Positions 43,668 to 52,384 of a DNA stretch of 64,000 bases are shown in pieces. Position numbers and translations under genes: made by a program. The DNA comes from Mesobacillus sp. S13. Its GTDB lineage: Bacteria; Bacillota; Bacilli; Bacillales; Cytobacillaceae. The number at the start of each line of letters is the position of its first letter. Within the stretch, counting starts at the first letter, position 1. The stretch covers positions 4,173,001 to 4,237,000 of the forward strand of contig NZ_CP084622.1 of the NCBI RefSeq assembly GCF_020422885.1. The letters are read 5' to 3'. Under the pieces are notes generated by a model, which had not been told where the DNA came from, searched no databases, and saw only the letters and a list, made by a program, of their open reading frames with translations.

Positions 43668-44303
43668 TTGTTCCAACTTATGAATGTCAAAGTGGACGGG
43701 ATACTTCATATCGATGAGTTGAGCATTCCAGCCAATCAGATCACCTGCATTGTTGGCCCGAGCGGCAGTGGGAAATCAACTTTATTGAGATTATTGAATA
43801 GCTTGTCGAGCCCGGACCATGGAGAGATCCTTTTTAAAAACAAGTCCATTAGCAGCATGGATCCCCTTCAACTAAGAAGATCCGTCGTGATGGTTTCGCA
43901 GGCACCGGTCATTTTTGACGGGACCATTGAAGACAACCTGCAGATTGGTCGTACTTTTTCAGAGAAGGAGCCGGCCAGCGAAGAGGACATGAACTATTTG
44001 CTTGAGCTGTTCTCGCTTGGTAAGTTGCTGGACGAAGAAGCTGAGCACCTTTCTGGCGGAGAAAAGCAGCGGCTTTCCTGGGCAAGGGCGATGCTGCTTG
44101 ATCCTGAAGTCTTTTTGCTGGACGAGCCGACCTCTGCGCTTGATGAGGAGACCGCAAGAACCGTGTTATTGAGGTTCCGCGACTATGTCAGGGAGAAATC
44201 CAAGACAGTCATCATGATCACCCATTCGCAAGAGCTTGCTGAGCTGGCTGCCGAGAATATGATAGATATGTCGCGCTATTCAGTGGGGGGCAGTGCGGAT
44301 TGA
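43668..44303 (+). CDS. fetA: ABC transporter ATPase, FetA (YbbL)-like
   Basis: The 211-residue ABC ATPase has Walker A GPSGSGKST, signature LSGGEKQR, Walker B VFLLDEPTSALD and the switch His in MITHS. With FetB it forms an export system linked in E. coli to iron export and oxidative stress. It starts at TTG 43668 behind GGGAGG, 26 bases after padR. Confidence 0.87.
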   Translation: MFQLMNVKVDGILHIDELSIPANQITCIVGPSGSGKSTLLRLLNSLSSPDHGEILFKNKSISSMDPLQLRRSVVMVSQAPVIFDGTIEDNLQIGRTFSEKEPASEEDMNYLLELFSLGKLLDEEAEHLSGGEKQRLSWARAMLLDPEVFLLDEPTSALDEETARTVLLRFRDYVREKSKTVIMITHSQELAELAAENMIDMSRYSVGGSAD

Positions 44304-44354
44304 CCGTCTTCTGATTGCAAGGAAGTATTCCTACTCTGAAGGGAGGCAATGCTG

Positions 44355-45149
44355 ATGGAAAACGTAATGGACCTGGCGTTTTGGCAGCTCTCCGCTGCGT
44401 ATATTTTCATCCTGATTTTGATCGTTATTGTCAGGGTCCGTGGGATTCCCCGTGAAAAAGAAATCCTGCTGGCGACTGCCCGGATGTCTTTGCAGCTTAT
44501 ACTAGTCGGTTATTTACTTGTCTACCTGTTTGATAACCCGAGTCCGTTTTATACCCTGTTGATCATTGCCATCATGCAGATTTTTGCGATTTATAATGTC
44601 TACAAAAGGACAAAGCACCCGCTCGGCTCGGCGATGAAAAAGCATATTGCCTTTGCAATGGCAATCGGTATCTTGACGAGTCTGTTCTTCTTCATTCTCG
44701 TCGTCCTTAACGTTACTCCGTGGTACGAGCCGCGTTATTTCATCCCGATTGCCGGAATGATCATCGGGAACTCGATGACAGGCGTGTCCCTAGGCGTGAA
44801 CAATCTGATTTCAGGCTTCGCAGCGAACAAAGCTCAAATCGAGGGTGCTCTTATGCTCGGGGCTACTCCCAAGCAGGCAGCAAAGAAAGTGGTCAACCAG
44901 GCCTTTGATGCCGCTATGCTGCCTACAATCAACTCGATGGTCGGTATGGGGATCATTTTCCTGCCCGGGATGATGACAGGGCAAATACTGTCCGGAACGT
45001 CACCAATCCTGGCGGTGGAATACCAGATCGCGATCATGCTAGGGATTGTGGGGAGCGTATCACTGACGGTGATTCTCTATTTGCAGCTGGCCTATAAATC
45101 CTTTTTCAATGAACGATTACAATTAGTTATGAAGGAGAAAAAGAAATGA
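44355..45149 (+). CDS. fetB: ABC transporter permease, FetB (YbbM, UPF0014)-like
   Basis: The 264-residue UPF0014 membrane protein has seven helices and the conserved IAGMIIGNSMTGVSLGVNNL and EGALMLGATPKQAAKKVVNQAF segments. It pairs with FetA. ATG 44355 fits the GGGAGG site (eight bases); ATG 44349 is too close. It overlaps chrA by 4 bases (ATGA). Confidence 0.88.
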   Translation: MENVMDLAFWQLSAAYIFILILIVIVRVRGIPREKEILLATARMSLQLILVGYLLVYLFDNPSPFYTLLIIAIMQIFAIYNVYKRTKHPLGSAMKKHIAFAMAIGILTSLFFFILVVLNVTPWYEPRYFIPIAGMIIGNSMTGVSLGVNNLISGFAANKAQIEGALMLGATPKQAAKKVVNQAFDAAMLPTINSMVGMGIIFLPGMMTGQILSGTSPILAVEYQIAIMLGIVGSVSLTVILYLQLAYKSFFNERLQLVMKEKKK

Positions 45150-46339
45150 CAGAGAAAAAAAGTGTATCTCTCCAGTCTCTGCTGGAAATTTTAATGGTTT
45201 CGACCAGGCTTGGGCTGACGTCGTTCGGGGGGCCTGTTGCCCACCTCGGCTACTTCCATGAAGAATATGTCCGTCGCAGAAAGTGGATGGACGAAAAAAC
45301 TTATGCAGACTTGGTGGCATTATGCCAATTCCTGCCTGGTCCAGCTAGCAGCCAGGTTGGAATTGGTGTTGGTTTGATGCGCGGCGGATTGCTCGGGGGG
45401 CTGTTCGCCTTTCTGGGATTCACACTGCCTTCGGTTTTGGCGCTGATCATTTTCGCCATCATTTTGCAGGGATTTGATGTTGGGGATGCCGGCTGGATTC
45501 ACGGACTGAAAATTGTCGCCGTCGCCGTCGTTGCCCATGCGATCTTGGGAATGGCGCAGAAACTGACTCCCGATTTGCCACGGAAAACGATTGCTTTATT
45601 TGCGCTTGCTGCAACGCTGTTATGGCAGACCGCGTTCACGCAAATCGGTGTCATTATCGTCGCTGGTGTTTTAGGATATGTATTATTCAAATCTCACACT
45701 GCAACAGATGATAAAAGAATGACTTTTTCAATTTCCAAAACTGTCGGCTATGTCAGCCTAGTATTGTTTTTCGGCTTATTGATCCTCCTGCCGATATTAC
45801 GTGAAGCGACTTCATTGAACTGGATTGCAATGTTTGACAGCTTTTACCGTTCAGGCTCGCTCGTGTTTGGCGGCGGCCACGTTGTCCTGCCATTGCTTGA
45901 ACGTGAATTCGTGCCGACAGGCTGGCTGAGCGAGGAAGCCTTCCTTGCAGGTTATGGTGCTGCCCAGGCAGTTCCTGGTCCATTATTCACATTCGCTGCC
46001 TATATCGGGGCGATCATTGACGGCTGGCAGGGCGGATTGCTCGCTACTGTGGCAATCTTTTTGCCTGCCTTCCTGCTGATTCTAGGAACTCTGCCATTCT
46101 GGGACACATTAAGACGAAACAGCAAGATTAGCCGTGCATTGATGGGCGTCAACGCAGCGGTCGTCGGCATCCTGATTGCGGCGTTTTACCACCCAATCTG
46201 GACAAGTTCCATCCTCGAGCCAATTGATTTTGTGTTCGCGGCAGTGCTGTTCAGCATGCTCGTCTACTGGAAGCTTGCACCGTGGATTGTCGTTGTGACC
46301 GGGGCTGTTGGCGGGTGGATTCTGTATATGATTTTTTAA
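45146..46339 (+). CDS. chrA: Chromate transporter, CHR family (ChrA)
   Basis: The 397-residue protein has two homologous CHR halves (about 12-185 and 215-395), each with a GGP or GGGHVVLPLL motif: LGLTSFGGPVAHLGYFHEEYV and SLVFGGGHVVLPLLEREFV. Long-chain CHR proteins export chromate. Translational coupling to fetB and control by PadR suggest a joint metal or oxyanion-stress response. No terminator is visible before family A array 2. Confidence 0.9.
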   Translation: MTEKKSVSLQSLLEILMVSTRLGLTSFGGPVAHLGYFHEEYVRRRKWMDEKTYADLVALCQFLPGPASSQVGIGVGLMRGGLLGGLFAFLGFTLPSVLALIIFAIILQGFDVGDAGWIHGLKIVAVAVVAHAILGMAQKLTPDLPRKTIALFALAATLLWQTAFTQIGVIIVAGVLGYVLFKSHTATDDKRMTFSISKTVGYVSLVLFFGLLILLPILREATSLNWIAMFDSFYRSGSLVFGGGHVVLPLLEREFVPTGWLSEEAFLAGYGAAQAVPGPLFTFAAYIGAIIDGWQGGLLATVAIFLPAFLLILGTLPFWDTLRRNSKISRALMGVNAAVVGILIAAFYHPIWTSSILEPIDFVFAAVLFSMLVYWKLAPWIVVVTGAVGGWILYMIF

Positions 46340-46435
46340 AAAATGCGGACAGTTTTGGTTGAATGACATAGTTTTATTGGATTAGCATGATCATTACCGC
46401 TTAAAATCTTCGGTTTACTGAGCGAATAAGGTTTT

Positions 46436-46547
46436 TTCGACCATATATTTAAAAATATCAGCGGATTTTCGAATATATCGACCACATTTTTAAATATATC
46501 AGCGGATACTCAAATATATCGACCACATTTCCGAATATATCGACCAA
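46436..46547. repeat. Family A phrase array, copy 2
   Basis: Phrases start at 46436, 46457, 46477, 46498, 46518 and 46539 (steps 21, 20, 21, 20, 21) in the order C-A-C-A-C-C, identical to copy 1 at 619-731. The first is TTCGACCAT and the last ATCGACCAA. A TTTAYTGAG motif lies 22-23 bases ahead of the first phrase in both copies. It lies in the gap between convergent chrA and iadA. Confidence 0.85.
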
Positions 46548-46573
46548 GAGAATCAAACAACACTTGCATAGAG

Positions 46574-46605
46574 TAAAAAAGAACCTTGACCGCGGTCAAG
46601 GTTCT
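46574..46605 (-). terminator. Terminator after iadA
   Basis: GAACCTTGACC pairs perfectly with GGTCAAGGTTC, followed on the minus strand by TTTTTTAC. Confidence 0.88.
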
Positions 46606-46611
46606 TCTAAT

Positions 46612-47781
46612 TTATTCAAATGTTCCCTTTACAACTGGTACAGCGTTTTCCACCATGACCTTCCCCATCGCAATGACAGTGTCAATTTCAAGCTTCTCAT
46701 CCAGCAATACGAGGTCTGCATCTCGTCCAGCCTCAATCCTGCCTTTTTGCGAAAGCTTTAGAACCGTCGCCGGGTTCGTGGTAATGACGCGGATAGCCAC
46801 TTCAAGCGGAATTCCCTCTGATAAGACAGCATCCTTTACTGCTTCATACAAAGAAGAAACCTGTCCAATCTGCAGGCCGACCAATTCACCATTTTCATCA
46901 AAATCCGGCAGGCTGGCCTGGCCGTCAGATGTGAAGGTGATTTGGCTGATTCCTACTCCGGCATCCAGCATGCGTTTCAGCGCAATGCTGCATTTTACCT
47001 CGCCCTCCTCTAAAAACTTCGGAATCGAACTTGTTGTAAAATCAACCCAGCCGCCTTTTTTTGCATACTCTATACCTGCCTCGAACAGATGCGGGTTGCG
47101 GTTGATATGGGTAGGATAAAACTGCCTGATTGGGATATCGGTATTTTCCACAACCTCCTCAATCAGCTGTAAATGGTCATAGCTGTCACCAACATGGACA
47201 TTGACAATGCCGCTCTTGCCTGAAAGCATCCCGCCAATGCGAGCTGCCGATGCGATCTTCGCCAATTCTTCGGCTGTCGGCTGTGATGAGCGATGGTCAG
47301 CAATCGCAATCTCCCCTGCTCCGATTATTTTATCGATTAAAATGATATCGTCCTCGATTTTTCCGGTAAGTGTCTTCACCGGGACCTGGTAGGAACCTGT
47401 TTGAACATAGGTGGTAATCCCTTCTTCCTCAAGACCACGGGCTTTGGCAATCAGGTTTGACATCGTCCGTGTCGTCCCGTCGGTGCCTAGCACACCGACG
47501 AGCGTCGTGATTCCGGCAGTTGTTGCCTGTGTCAGCTGGATCTCCGGCGTCCTCGTCCGGAACCCGCCTTCACCGCCCCCGCCAATCAGGTGAACATGGG
47601 AATCGATGAATCCCGGAACAATCTTTTTGCCAGTTGCGTCGATCACCTTCATATCAACGAAGTTTTCCGGGACTTCAATTTCATCCTCGATAAAGCCGAT
47701 TTTTCGATCCACAAGCAATATATCTTTCTTTCCCAGGTAATCTGGTGCGTAAATGTCTCCATTTTTGATTAACGTCAGCAC
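46612..47781 (-). CDS. iadA: Beta-aspartyl (isoaspartyl) dipeptidase IadA
   Basis: IadA hydrolyses beta-aspartyl dipeptides, products of damaged asparagine and aspartate residues. The 389-residue amidohydrolase has metal motif DSHVHLIGGGGEGG, the bridging-lysine or carboxylate region near EIAIADHRSSQPT, GIVNVHVGDS, the His in YPTHINRN and the catalytic Asp in TFTSDGQASLP. GTG 47781 is chosen because GGAGGGG precedes it. It follows the YfcC-type transporter by 30 bases, so both are likely one operon under the sigma-54 promoter. Confidence 0.92.
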   Translation of the reverse strand: MLTLIKNGDIYAPDYLGKKDILLVDRKIGFIEDEIEVPENFVDMKVIDATGKKIVPGFIDSHVHLIGGGGEGGFRTRTPEIQLTQATTAGITTLVGVLGTDGTTRTMSNLIAKARGLEEEGITTYVQTGSYQVPVKTLTGKIEDDIILIDKIIGAGEIAIADHRSSQPTAEELAKIASAARIGGMLSGKSGIVNVHVGDSYDHLQLIEEVVENTDIPIRQFYPTHINRNPHLFEAGIEYAKKGGWVDFTTSSIPKFLEEGEVKCSIALKRMLDAGVGISQITFTSDGQASLPDFDENGELVGLQIGQVSSLYEAVKDAVLSEGIPLEVAIRVITTNPATVLKLSQKGRIEAGRDADLVLLDEKLEIDTVIAMGKVMVENAVPVVKGTFE

Positions 47782-47811
47782 TAGGGTCCCCTCCTGCAAT
47801 TCTTTTTCCCA

Positions 47812-49308
47812 TTATAAACCAATGGATACAGCAATGATAATAAATATGATGGATACTGCTATTAACAGAAGCATGAACTTGCCGATGAATTTTGCCCATA
47901 CTCCCCAGTCAATTCGAGCTGCCCCCAGCGTACCGATTAGTGCAGCTGAAGTCGGAACGATGATGTTTGTCAGACCATCACCAAGCTGGAAGGCAAGGAC
48001 AGCAACCTGGCGTGAAACTCCGGCGATATCGGCGAGCGGAGCCATTAATGGCATCGTCAATGCTGCCTGGCCCGATCCCGAAACGACGAAAAAGTTGAAA
48101 ATAGACTGGAATAAGTACATAAACACCGCCGAAACCGATGCCGGCAGGTCACCAATCGCCTGGCCTGCACCATAGAGCATCGTGTTAAGCACGGACGGTG
48201 CATCAGGGCTGTCGCCGCCAAGGATGATGACAATCCCTTTCGCCATGCCGACGACTAAGGCAGCTGGCAATAAGTCCTTCGCTCCGTCAATGAACCCATC
48301 TGCAATATCATTCACTTTCATATTGTTCAGTTTGAAAACGACCCCAATGATTCCGGCAACAAGCCCGATGGTGAAGAACTGTGAAGCAATCTCCGGAATA
48401 TAGTATGCATGCTCAATGACTCCCCAGACAATCCAGGCGATGCCAGCAGCAATTGTCAATATCACGAGGCTGTGCCCGAGAGTGAACTTCACATTCAAAT
48501 CATGATTACTCATATCCTTGCGGAAATGGTCGTCGCTGCCGTATGACAGGGATTTCACCGGGTCCTTCTTGATGCTTGCTGCATAACGCCATGTGTAGAC
48601 GATTCCCAGCAGTGTTAACACCGCCCACATCGCCATGCGGAATGGAGACTGTGACAAAACAGGCACACCAGAAATCCCCTGTGCGATTGCGACACCGAAA
48701 GGATTCATCCAAGATGTCGCGAATCCTATCTGCGTTGCCACATACGTGATCATCACTCCTGTAATGGCATCATATCCAAGTGCTACCATGAGAGGTACCA
48801 GGATCATCGCGAAGGCGATCGCTTCCTCCCCCATTCCAAAAACAGCTCCGCCAAGCGAGAATAAGAAGAACATGATCGGGATGATGAGGATTTCCCTGCC
48901 CTTTGTCTTATCTATGACATTCAGGATGCCTTCCTCGATTGCCCTCGTTCTCATGATGATGCCAAAAGCCCCGCCAATGATTAAAATAAAGGCGACAACT
49001 CCGACAGCAGAGCCCCATTTATCTCCAGAAACCAACCCTTCAAACACAAAGTTCAGGAAGCCTGCTTCTCCGCCTGCTTCAAACAAGTCAGTTCCTTTGT
49101 GGACAGGATTTCCCTGTTCATCTTTTACAATCTGAAAACTCTCAGGATCCAATACTGTCTTTGTTTTTTCTTCTCCATTGTCGCTATAAGTGATTTCTTT
49201 CGTTTCGAACTGGCCAACCGGCACGAAATACGTCACGATTGCTGCCAGAAGCACGACGAAAAACACTATGACAAATGTGTGCGGTACCTTCCATACTTTA
49301 TTATCCAA
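47812..49308 (-). CDS. YfcC-family membrane transporter
   Basis: The 498-residue protein has 12-13 helices and the YfcC pattern: KVPHTFVIVFFVVLLAAIVTYFVPVGQF at the start and FMYLFQSIFNFFVVSGSGQAALTMPLMAPLADIAGVSRQVAVLAFQLGDG later. The family is linked to uptake of peptides, amino acids or C4-dicarboxylates. Pairing with iadA suggests beta-aspartyl dipeptides. It starts at TTG 49308 behind AAGGGGG, about 50 bases downstream of a sigma-54 promoter. Confidence 0.83.
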   Translation of the reverse strand: MDNKVWKVPHTFVIVFFVVLLAAIVTYFVPVGQFETKEITYSDNGEEKTKTVLDPESFQIVKDEQGNPVHKGTDLFEAGGEAGFLNFVFEGLVSGDKWGSAVGVVAFILIIGGAFGIIMRTRAIEEGILNVIDKTKGREILIIPIMFFLFSLGGAVFGMGEEAIAFAMILVPLMVALGYDAITGVMITYVATQIGFATSWMNPFGVAIAQGISGVPVLSQSPFRMAMWAVLTLLGIVYTWRYAASIKKDPVKSLSYGSDDHFRKDMSNHDLNVKFTLGHSLVILTIAAGIAWIVWGVIEHAYYIPEIASQFFTIGLVAGIIGVVFKLNNMKVNDIADGFIDGAKDLLPAALVVGMAKGIVIILGGDSPDAPSVLNTMLYGAGQAIGDLPASVSAVFMYLFQSIFNFFVVSGSGQAALTMPLMAPLADIAGVSRQVAVLAFQLGDGLTNIIVPTSAALIGTLGAARIDWGVWAKFIGKFMLLLIAVSIIFIIIAVSIGL

Positions 49309-49355
49309 ACTTAAAACCCCCTTGAAATAATAAAAAAATGCTCATTATAAGTTTT

Positions 49356-49372
49356 TGCAATTTTCATGCCAA
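49356..49372 (-). promoter_or_regulatory. Sigma-54 (-24/-12) promoter for yfcC-iadA
   Basis: The minus strand reads TTGGCATGAAAATTGCA. It matches YTGGCACGNNNNTTGCW at all fixed positions but one (C to T), with the right GG-to-GC spacing. It lies between the transporter gene and a divergent sigma-54 activator. Confidence 0.8.
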
Positions 49373-49431
49373 TGTTTAAAAATCCCCTACACCTTTGAAA
49401 AATCACATATCCTTGCTGACAACTCAACTTA

Positions 49432-49496
49432 AATTGGTTCTATATGGTTGTTTAAATGATATAATGAATCCAAGACACAACCAAAAGGAACCAATT
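49432..49496. promoter_or_regulatory. Long inverted repeat upstream of the sigma-54 activator
   Basis: The arms at 49432-49451 (AATTGGTTCTATATGGTTGT) and 49477-49496 match as an inverted repeat at 17 of 20 positions. They flank a TATAAT at 49460-49465. They lie 60-140 bases from the sigma-54 promoter, fitting an upstream activator site that also allows self-repression. Confidence 0.6.
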
Positions 49497-49498
49497 AA

Positions 49499-51535
49499 AT
49501 GAAAAAACAAGTTATTCTTTTAGCCGGAACAAGAGAAACAAGATTGGCGCTACATGACCAACTAGAAAGCATACTAGGAAATTATGTATCAATCATGAGT
49601 CATTCTTCAGAGGAAGCATTGCCGGAAAGGATTTCTGAGAAAATTGTCATCTATTCATCCTATCTGATTGAGGAAGAAGTCAAGCATGTCATTGGTGAAG
49701 GCTGTGAGGTGATTATCGCGAACAGGACCATTAACCATCAATATATCGACAGGCTGTTCAGCCTCCCCGCCGGTACAAATGTCCTCTATGTGAATGACTT
49801 TCCTGAGAGCGTGAATGACTCCATTCACACCTTAAAAGCACTAGGTATCGATCACTTACATTACCATCCCTTTTTTCCAGGAATAAAATACCCCCAAACC
49901 ATCGATATTGCCGTCACTCCCGGAGAAATGGAGCTGATTCCCGATTCAATCACAACTAAAATCAATCTCGGCGTCCGGCTGATCGATATCCATACGATCA
50001 TGAAAATCGTTGACCGCCTCGACTTGCCTGAGGCCCTCGGGATTCAGGTTGCTGACAGGTATACGAGGAGGATCATTGAACTAAGCCAAAAACTGTCTTT
50101 CCTTAAAGAGGAAGCCGTTAAGTTGAATCAATACTTGAAACATGTTGTCGATGGTGTCAATGATGGCATTATGGCCCTGGATTCCACAGGCAGCATTACG
50201 GTCTTCAATGATGTTCTGGAAAAAATCACGGGCATCCCAAAGGAAAGGGCCCTGAACAGGAAGGTGAATGAAGTTTTCCATAATCCTGAACTGCTGCATT
50301 TCCTCCTAAAAGAAGCAGGTGAAGAGGTACCCTATCCATTCCTCGTACGAAAAACGAATGTCATGGTCCACCGGATGCCTATTCATCAGGAAAAGACGGT
50401 TGTGGCCACATTCAAGAATATGGATGAAACAATCGAAATGGAGAAAGCGGTCAGGTTAGAGTTACAGAAGAAGGGATATGTAGCGAAGCATACTTTTGAA
50501 AATATCCTTGGTAAAAGCAAAACCATCAAAGAGACGAAGAAGATTGCCCGCAAGCTGGCCAGGACCCACCTGCCAATCCTCATCCAGGGAGAAAGCGGGA
50601 CAGGGAAAGAGCTTTTCGCAAGCGCCATCCATATGGTATCGAGCCGCAGGGACGCACCATACCTGGCGATCAACTGCAATGCACTGCCGGAAGACCTGCT
50701 GGAAAGCGAACTGTTCGGGTACGAAGAAGGCTCTTTTACAGGCGCAAGAAAAGGAGGCAAAAAAGGCGTATTCGAACAGGCGGATGGCGGCACCCTGTTT
50801 CTTGATGAAATTGGGGATATCAGCATGAAGCTTCAAGCGAGGCTTTTGCGTGTTCTGCAAGAACAAGAGATTCGGCGGATAGGCGGCACCAGGAACATCC
50901 CTGTCGATGTACGGATCATCGCAGCCACGAACAAGAACCTCAAGGAAATGATCGAGAAAGGTGAATTCCGTGAGGACCTCTATCACCGCTTGAAGGTTTT
51001 GTCACTCAGCCTGCCTCCTCTCCGGGAACGAAAGGAAGACATTCCATTATTGGTTCAGCATTTCATCTATGAAAGCCATAAGCCTAAGGCGCAAATCGAA
51101 AGAGATGCCATTTTAAGATTGACAGGATTGGAATGGAAGGGCAATATCCGCGAACTGAAAAATACTTTGCTCTACATGCTCGCTGTGTCCGAAGGCGACA
51201 TCATCTCTATAGAAGACCTCCCTGTCGATCAGCAGAAAAAGAACACGACTGGCGAGACAGGACTCACCGGTTATAAGAAAGACGAAGAATACAAAACACT
51301 TCTTCAGTTCATAAAAGAATTGAACTCGGCTGGAAAAAGCGCTGGGAGGCCGCAGCTGAGCCTTATGATGTCGAACACGAGCAGCCCGCTTACTCAACAG
51401 CAAATTCGGCTGCGCTTAAAAGAACTCGAACAACAAGGCTTGGTCACCGTCCGCCGAGGCAGAAGCGGAACCATGATCACCCAGAAAGGAATGGAGGAAT
51501 TGGAACAGCAGCATCACAACACTTTTAGCATATAA
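49499..51535 (+). CDS. Sigma-54-dependent activator with PrpR_N, PAS, AAA+ and winged-helix domains
   Basis: The 678-residue protein has a PrpR_N-like sensor region (about 1-195), a PAS domain (about 210-310) and an AAA+ domain (about 333-565). The latter has Walker A GESGTGKE (364-371), the sigma-54 contact loop GSFTGA (411-416), Walker B GGTLFLDEIGD (430-440) and arginine-finger-region DLYHRLKVLS. The C-terminus (about 610-675) is not a Fis HTH; it looks like a winged helix (LTQQQIRLRLKELEQQGLVTVRRGRSGTMIT). It is divergent from the yfcC-iadA operon and very likely activates it. The ligand may be a beta-aspartyl peptide or a breakdown product. Confidence 0.88.
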   Translation: MKKQVILLAGTRETRLALHDQLESILGNYVSIMSHSSEEALPERISEKIVIYSSYLIEEEVKHVIGEGCEVIIANRTINHQYIDRLFSLPAGTNVLYVNDFPESVNDSIHTLKALGIDHLHYHPFFPGIKYPQTIDIAVTPGEMELIPDSITTKINLGVRLIDIHTIMKIVDRLDLPEALGIQVADRYTRRIIELSQKLSFLKEEAVKLNQYLKHVVDGVNDGIMALDSTGSITVFNDVLEKITGIPKERALNRKVNEVFHNPELLHFLLKEAGEEVPYPFLVRKTNVMVHRMPIHQEKTVVATFKNMDETIEMEKAVRLELQKKGYVAKHTFENILGKSKTIKETKKIARKLARTHLPILIQGESGTGKELFASAIHMVSSRRDAPYLAINCNALPEDLLESELFGYEEGSFTGARKGGKKGVFEQADGGTLFLDEIGDISMKLQARLLRVLQEQEIRRIGGTRNIPVDVRIIAATNKNLKEMIEKGEFREDLYHRLKVLSLSLPPLRERKEDIPLLVQHFIYESHKPKAQIERDAILRLTGLEWKGNIRELKNTLLYMLAVSEGDIISIEDLPVDQQKKNTTGETGLTGYKKDEEYKTLLQFIKELNSAGKSAGRPQLSLMMSNTSSPLTQQQIRLRLKELEQQGLVTVRRGRSGTMITQKGMEELEQQHHNTFSI

Positions 51536-51569
51536 TGAACAGCAAGGCGAAGGTGAGGAGACGGATATT

Positions 51570-51953
51570 ATGTGTGTATCAAATAATGCAATTGAACTTC
51601 AGGCCTACCATTTTTTCAAAAAGATCCTGGATTGCCCCACATACAAAGTTGTGCGCGTCGATTTTGTCGGCGGCACTTTTATTGAAAGTGACCTGAAGAC
51701 CTCCTTAAGAACCAAGATTCAAGAAGTTGAGAATATCCCATTGATCAAGGAGGTTATTTTACAAACAAAAGCTGGACAACAATTCACTGTGGAGCCCGAT
51801 GAATTGGGCCTTCAATTTGCTAATGGAGACCTGAGTTACAGACAGTACCTTCTTGAAAAAAAACAAACGTCCCTGAAGATGCTTGGTTACACGTCCGGAT
51901 TCATAGGTTTATTCACGGCCATGGCCTGGGCATTTTTCAGTTACTTCCTATAG
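51570..51953 (+). CDS. Hypothetical protein with one C-terminal membrane helix
   Basis: The 127-residue protein has a soluble N-terminal part (about 1-95), a YRQYLLEKKQTSLKM helix and one hydrophobic C-terminal helix (about 105-127). I do not recognise the family. It starts at ATG 51570 behind GGTGAGGAG, 34 bases after the sigma-54 activator, so it may be cotranscribed with it. Confidence 0.65.
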   Translation: MCVSNNAIELQAYHFFKKILDCPTYKVVRVDFVGGTFIESDLKTSLRTKIQEVENIPLIKEVILQTKAGQQFTVEPDELGLQFANGDLSYRQYLLEKKQTSLKMLGYTSGFIGLFTAMAWAFFSYFL

Positions 51954-52000
51954 GACCAGGCATTCTTTTTGTTGGATAGCATAAAGAAAAAAAACTATTC

Positions 52001-52029
52001 TTGACACCCCTTCATTATCACACTATAAT
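52001..52029 (+). promoter_or_regulatory. Consensus sigma-A promoter of the T-box transcript
   Basis: TTGACA (52001-52006) and TATAAT (52024-52029) are both perfect, with 17-base spacing. Confidence 0.85.
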
Positions 52030-52050
52030 TTCTAGTAATATATTTTAATA

Positions 52051-52331
52051 AGTTGAAGCGTTGAAGAGAGTCTATTAAGCCGGTCTCCCTGTTAATAGAG
52101 AATCAGTGGTTGGTGGAAACTGATACAAAGTCCTGGTGAATTTCGTTCTTGGAGCTTTTCCTTTTAAAAATAGCTGTTTTCGCATCGGTGAAAAGAGCAT
52201 TAAAAAAGGAACGGTTTTGGCCGTTATCCAGTAACTTGAGCGGGAAGCAGCATGCTTCCAAATAGGGTGGTACCGCGTGTTCAGCCACGTCCCTATCCAG
52301 ATTGATGGATAGAGGCGTGGCTTTTTATTTT
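52051..52331 (+). promoter_or_regulatory. T-box riboswitch, probably phenylalanine-specific
   Basis: The leader has Stem I elements (GTTGAAGAGAG start, GGTTGGTGGAAACTG apical motif, GTGAAT-TTC-G specifier region), the T-box AGGGTGGTACCGCG at 52264-52277 and a rho-independent terminator at 52283-52331 that competes with the antiterminator. The likely specifier is TTC at 52142-52144 (Phe). The UGGU bulge pairs with an A discriminator base, which fits tRNA-Phe and argues against a Ser reading of the same loop. Uncharged tRNA should permit read-through into the transporter gene. Confidence 0.85.
52283..52331 (+). terminator. Conditional T-box terminator
   Basis: AGCCACGTCCCTATCCA pairs with TGGATAGAGGCGTGGCT, followed by TTTTATTTT. 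Confidence 0.88.
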
Positions 52332-52384
52332 GCCTGATCCTCTATCATCATCAGCTGAAATAGAGAGAAAAAGGGAGAATACAC

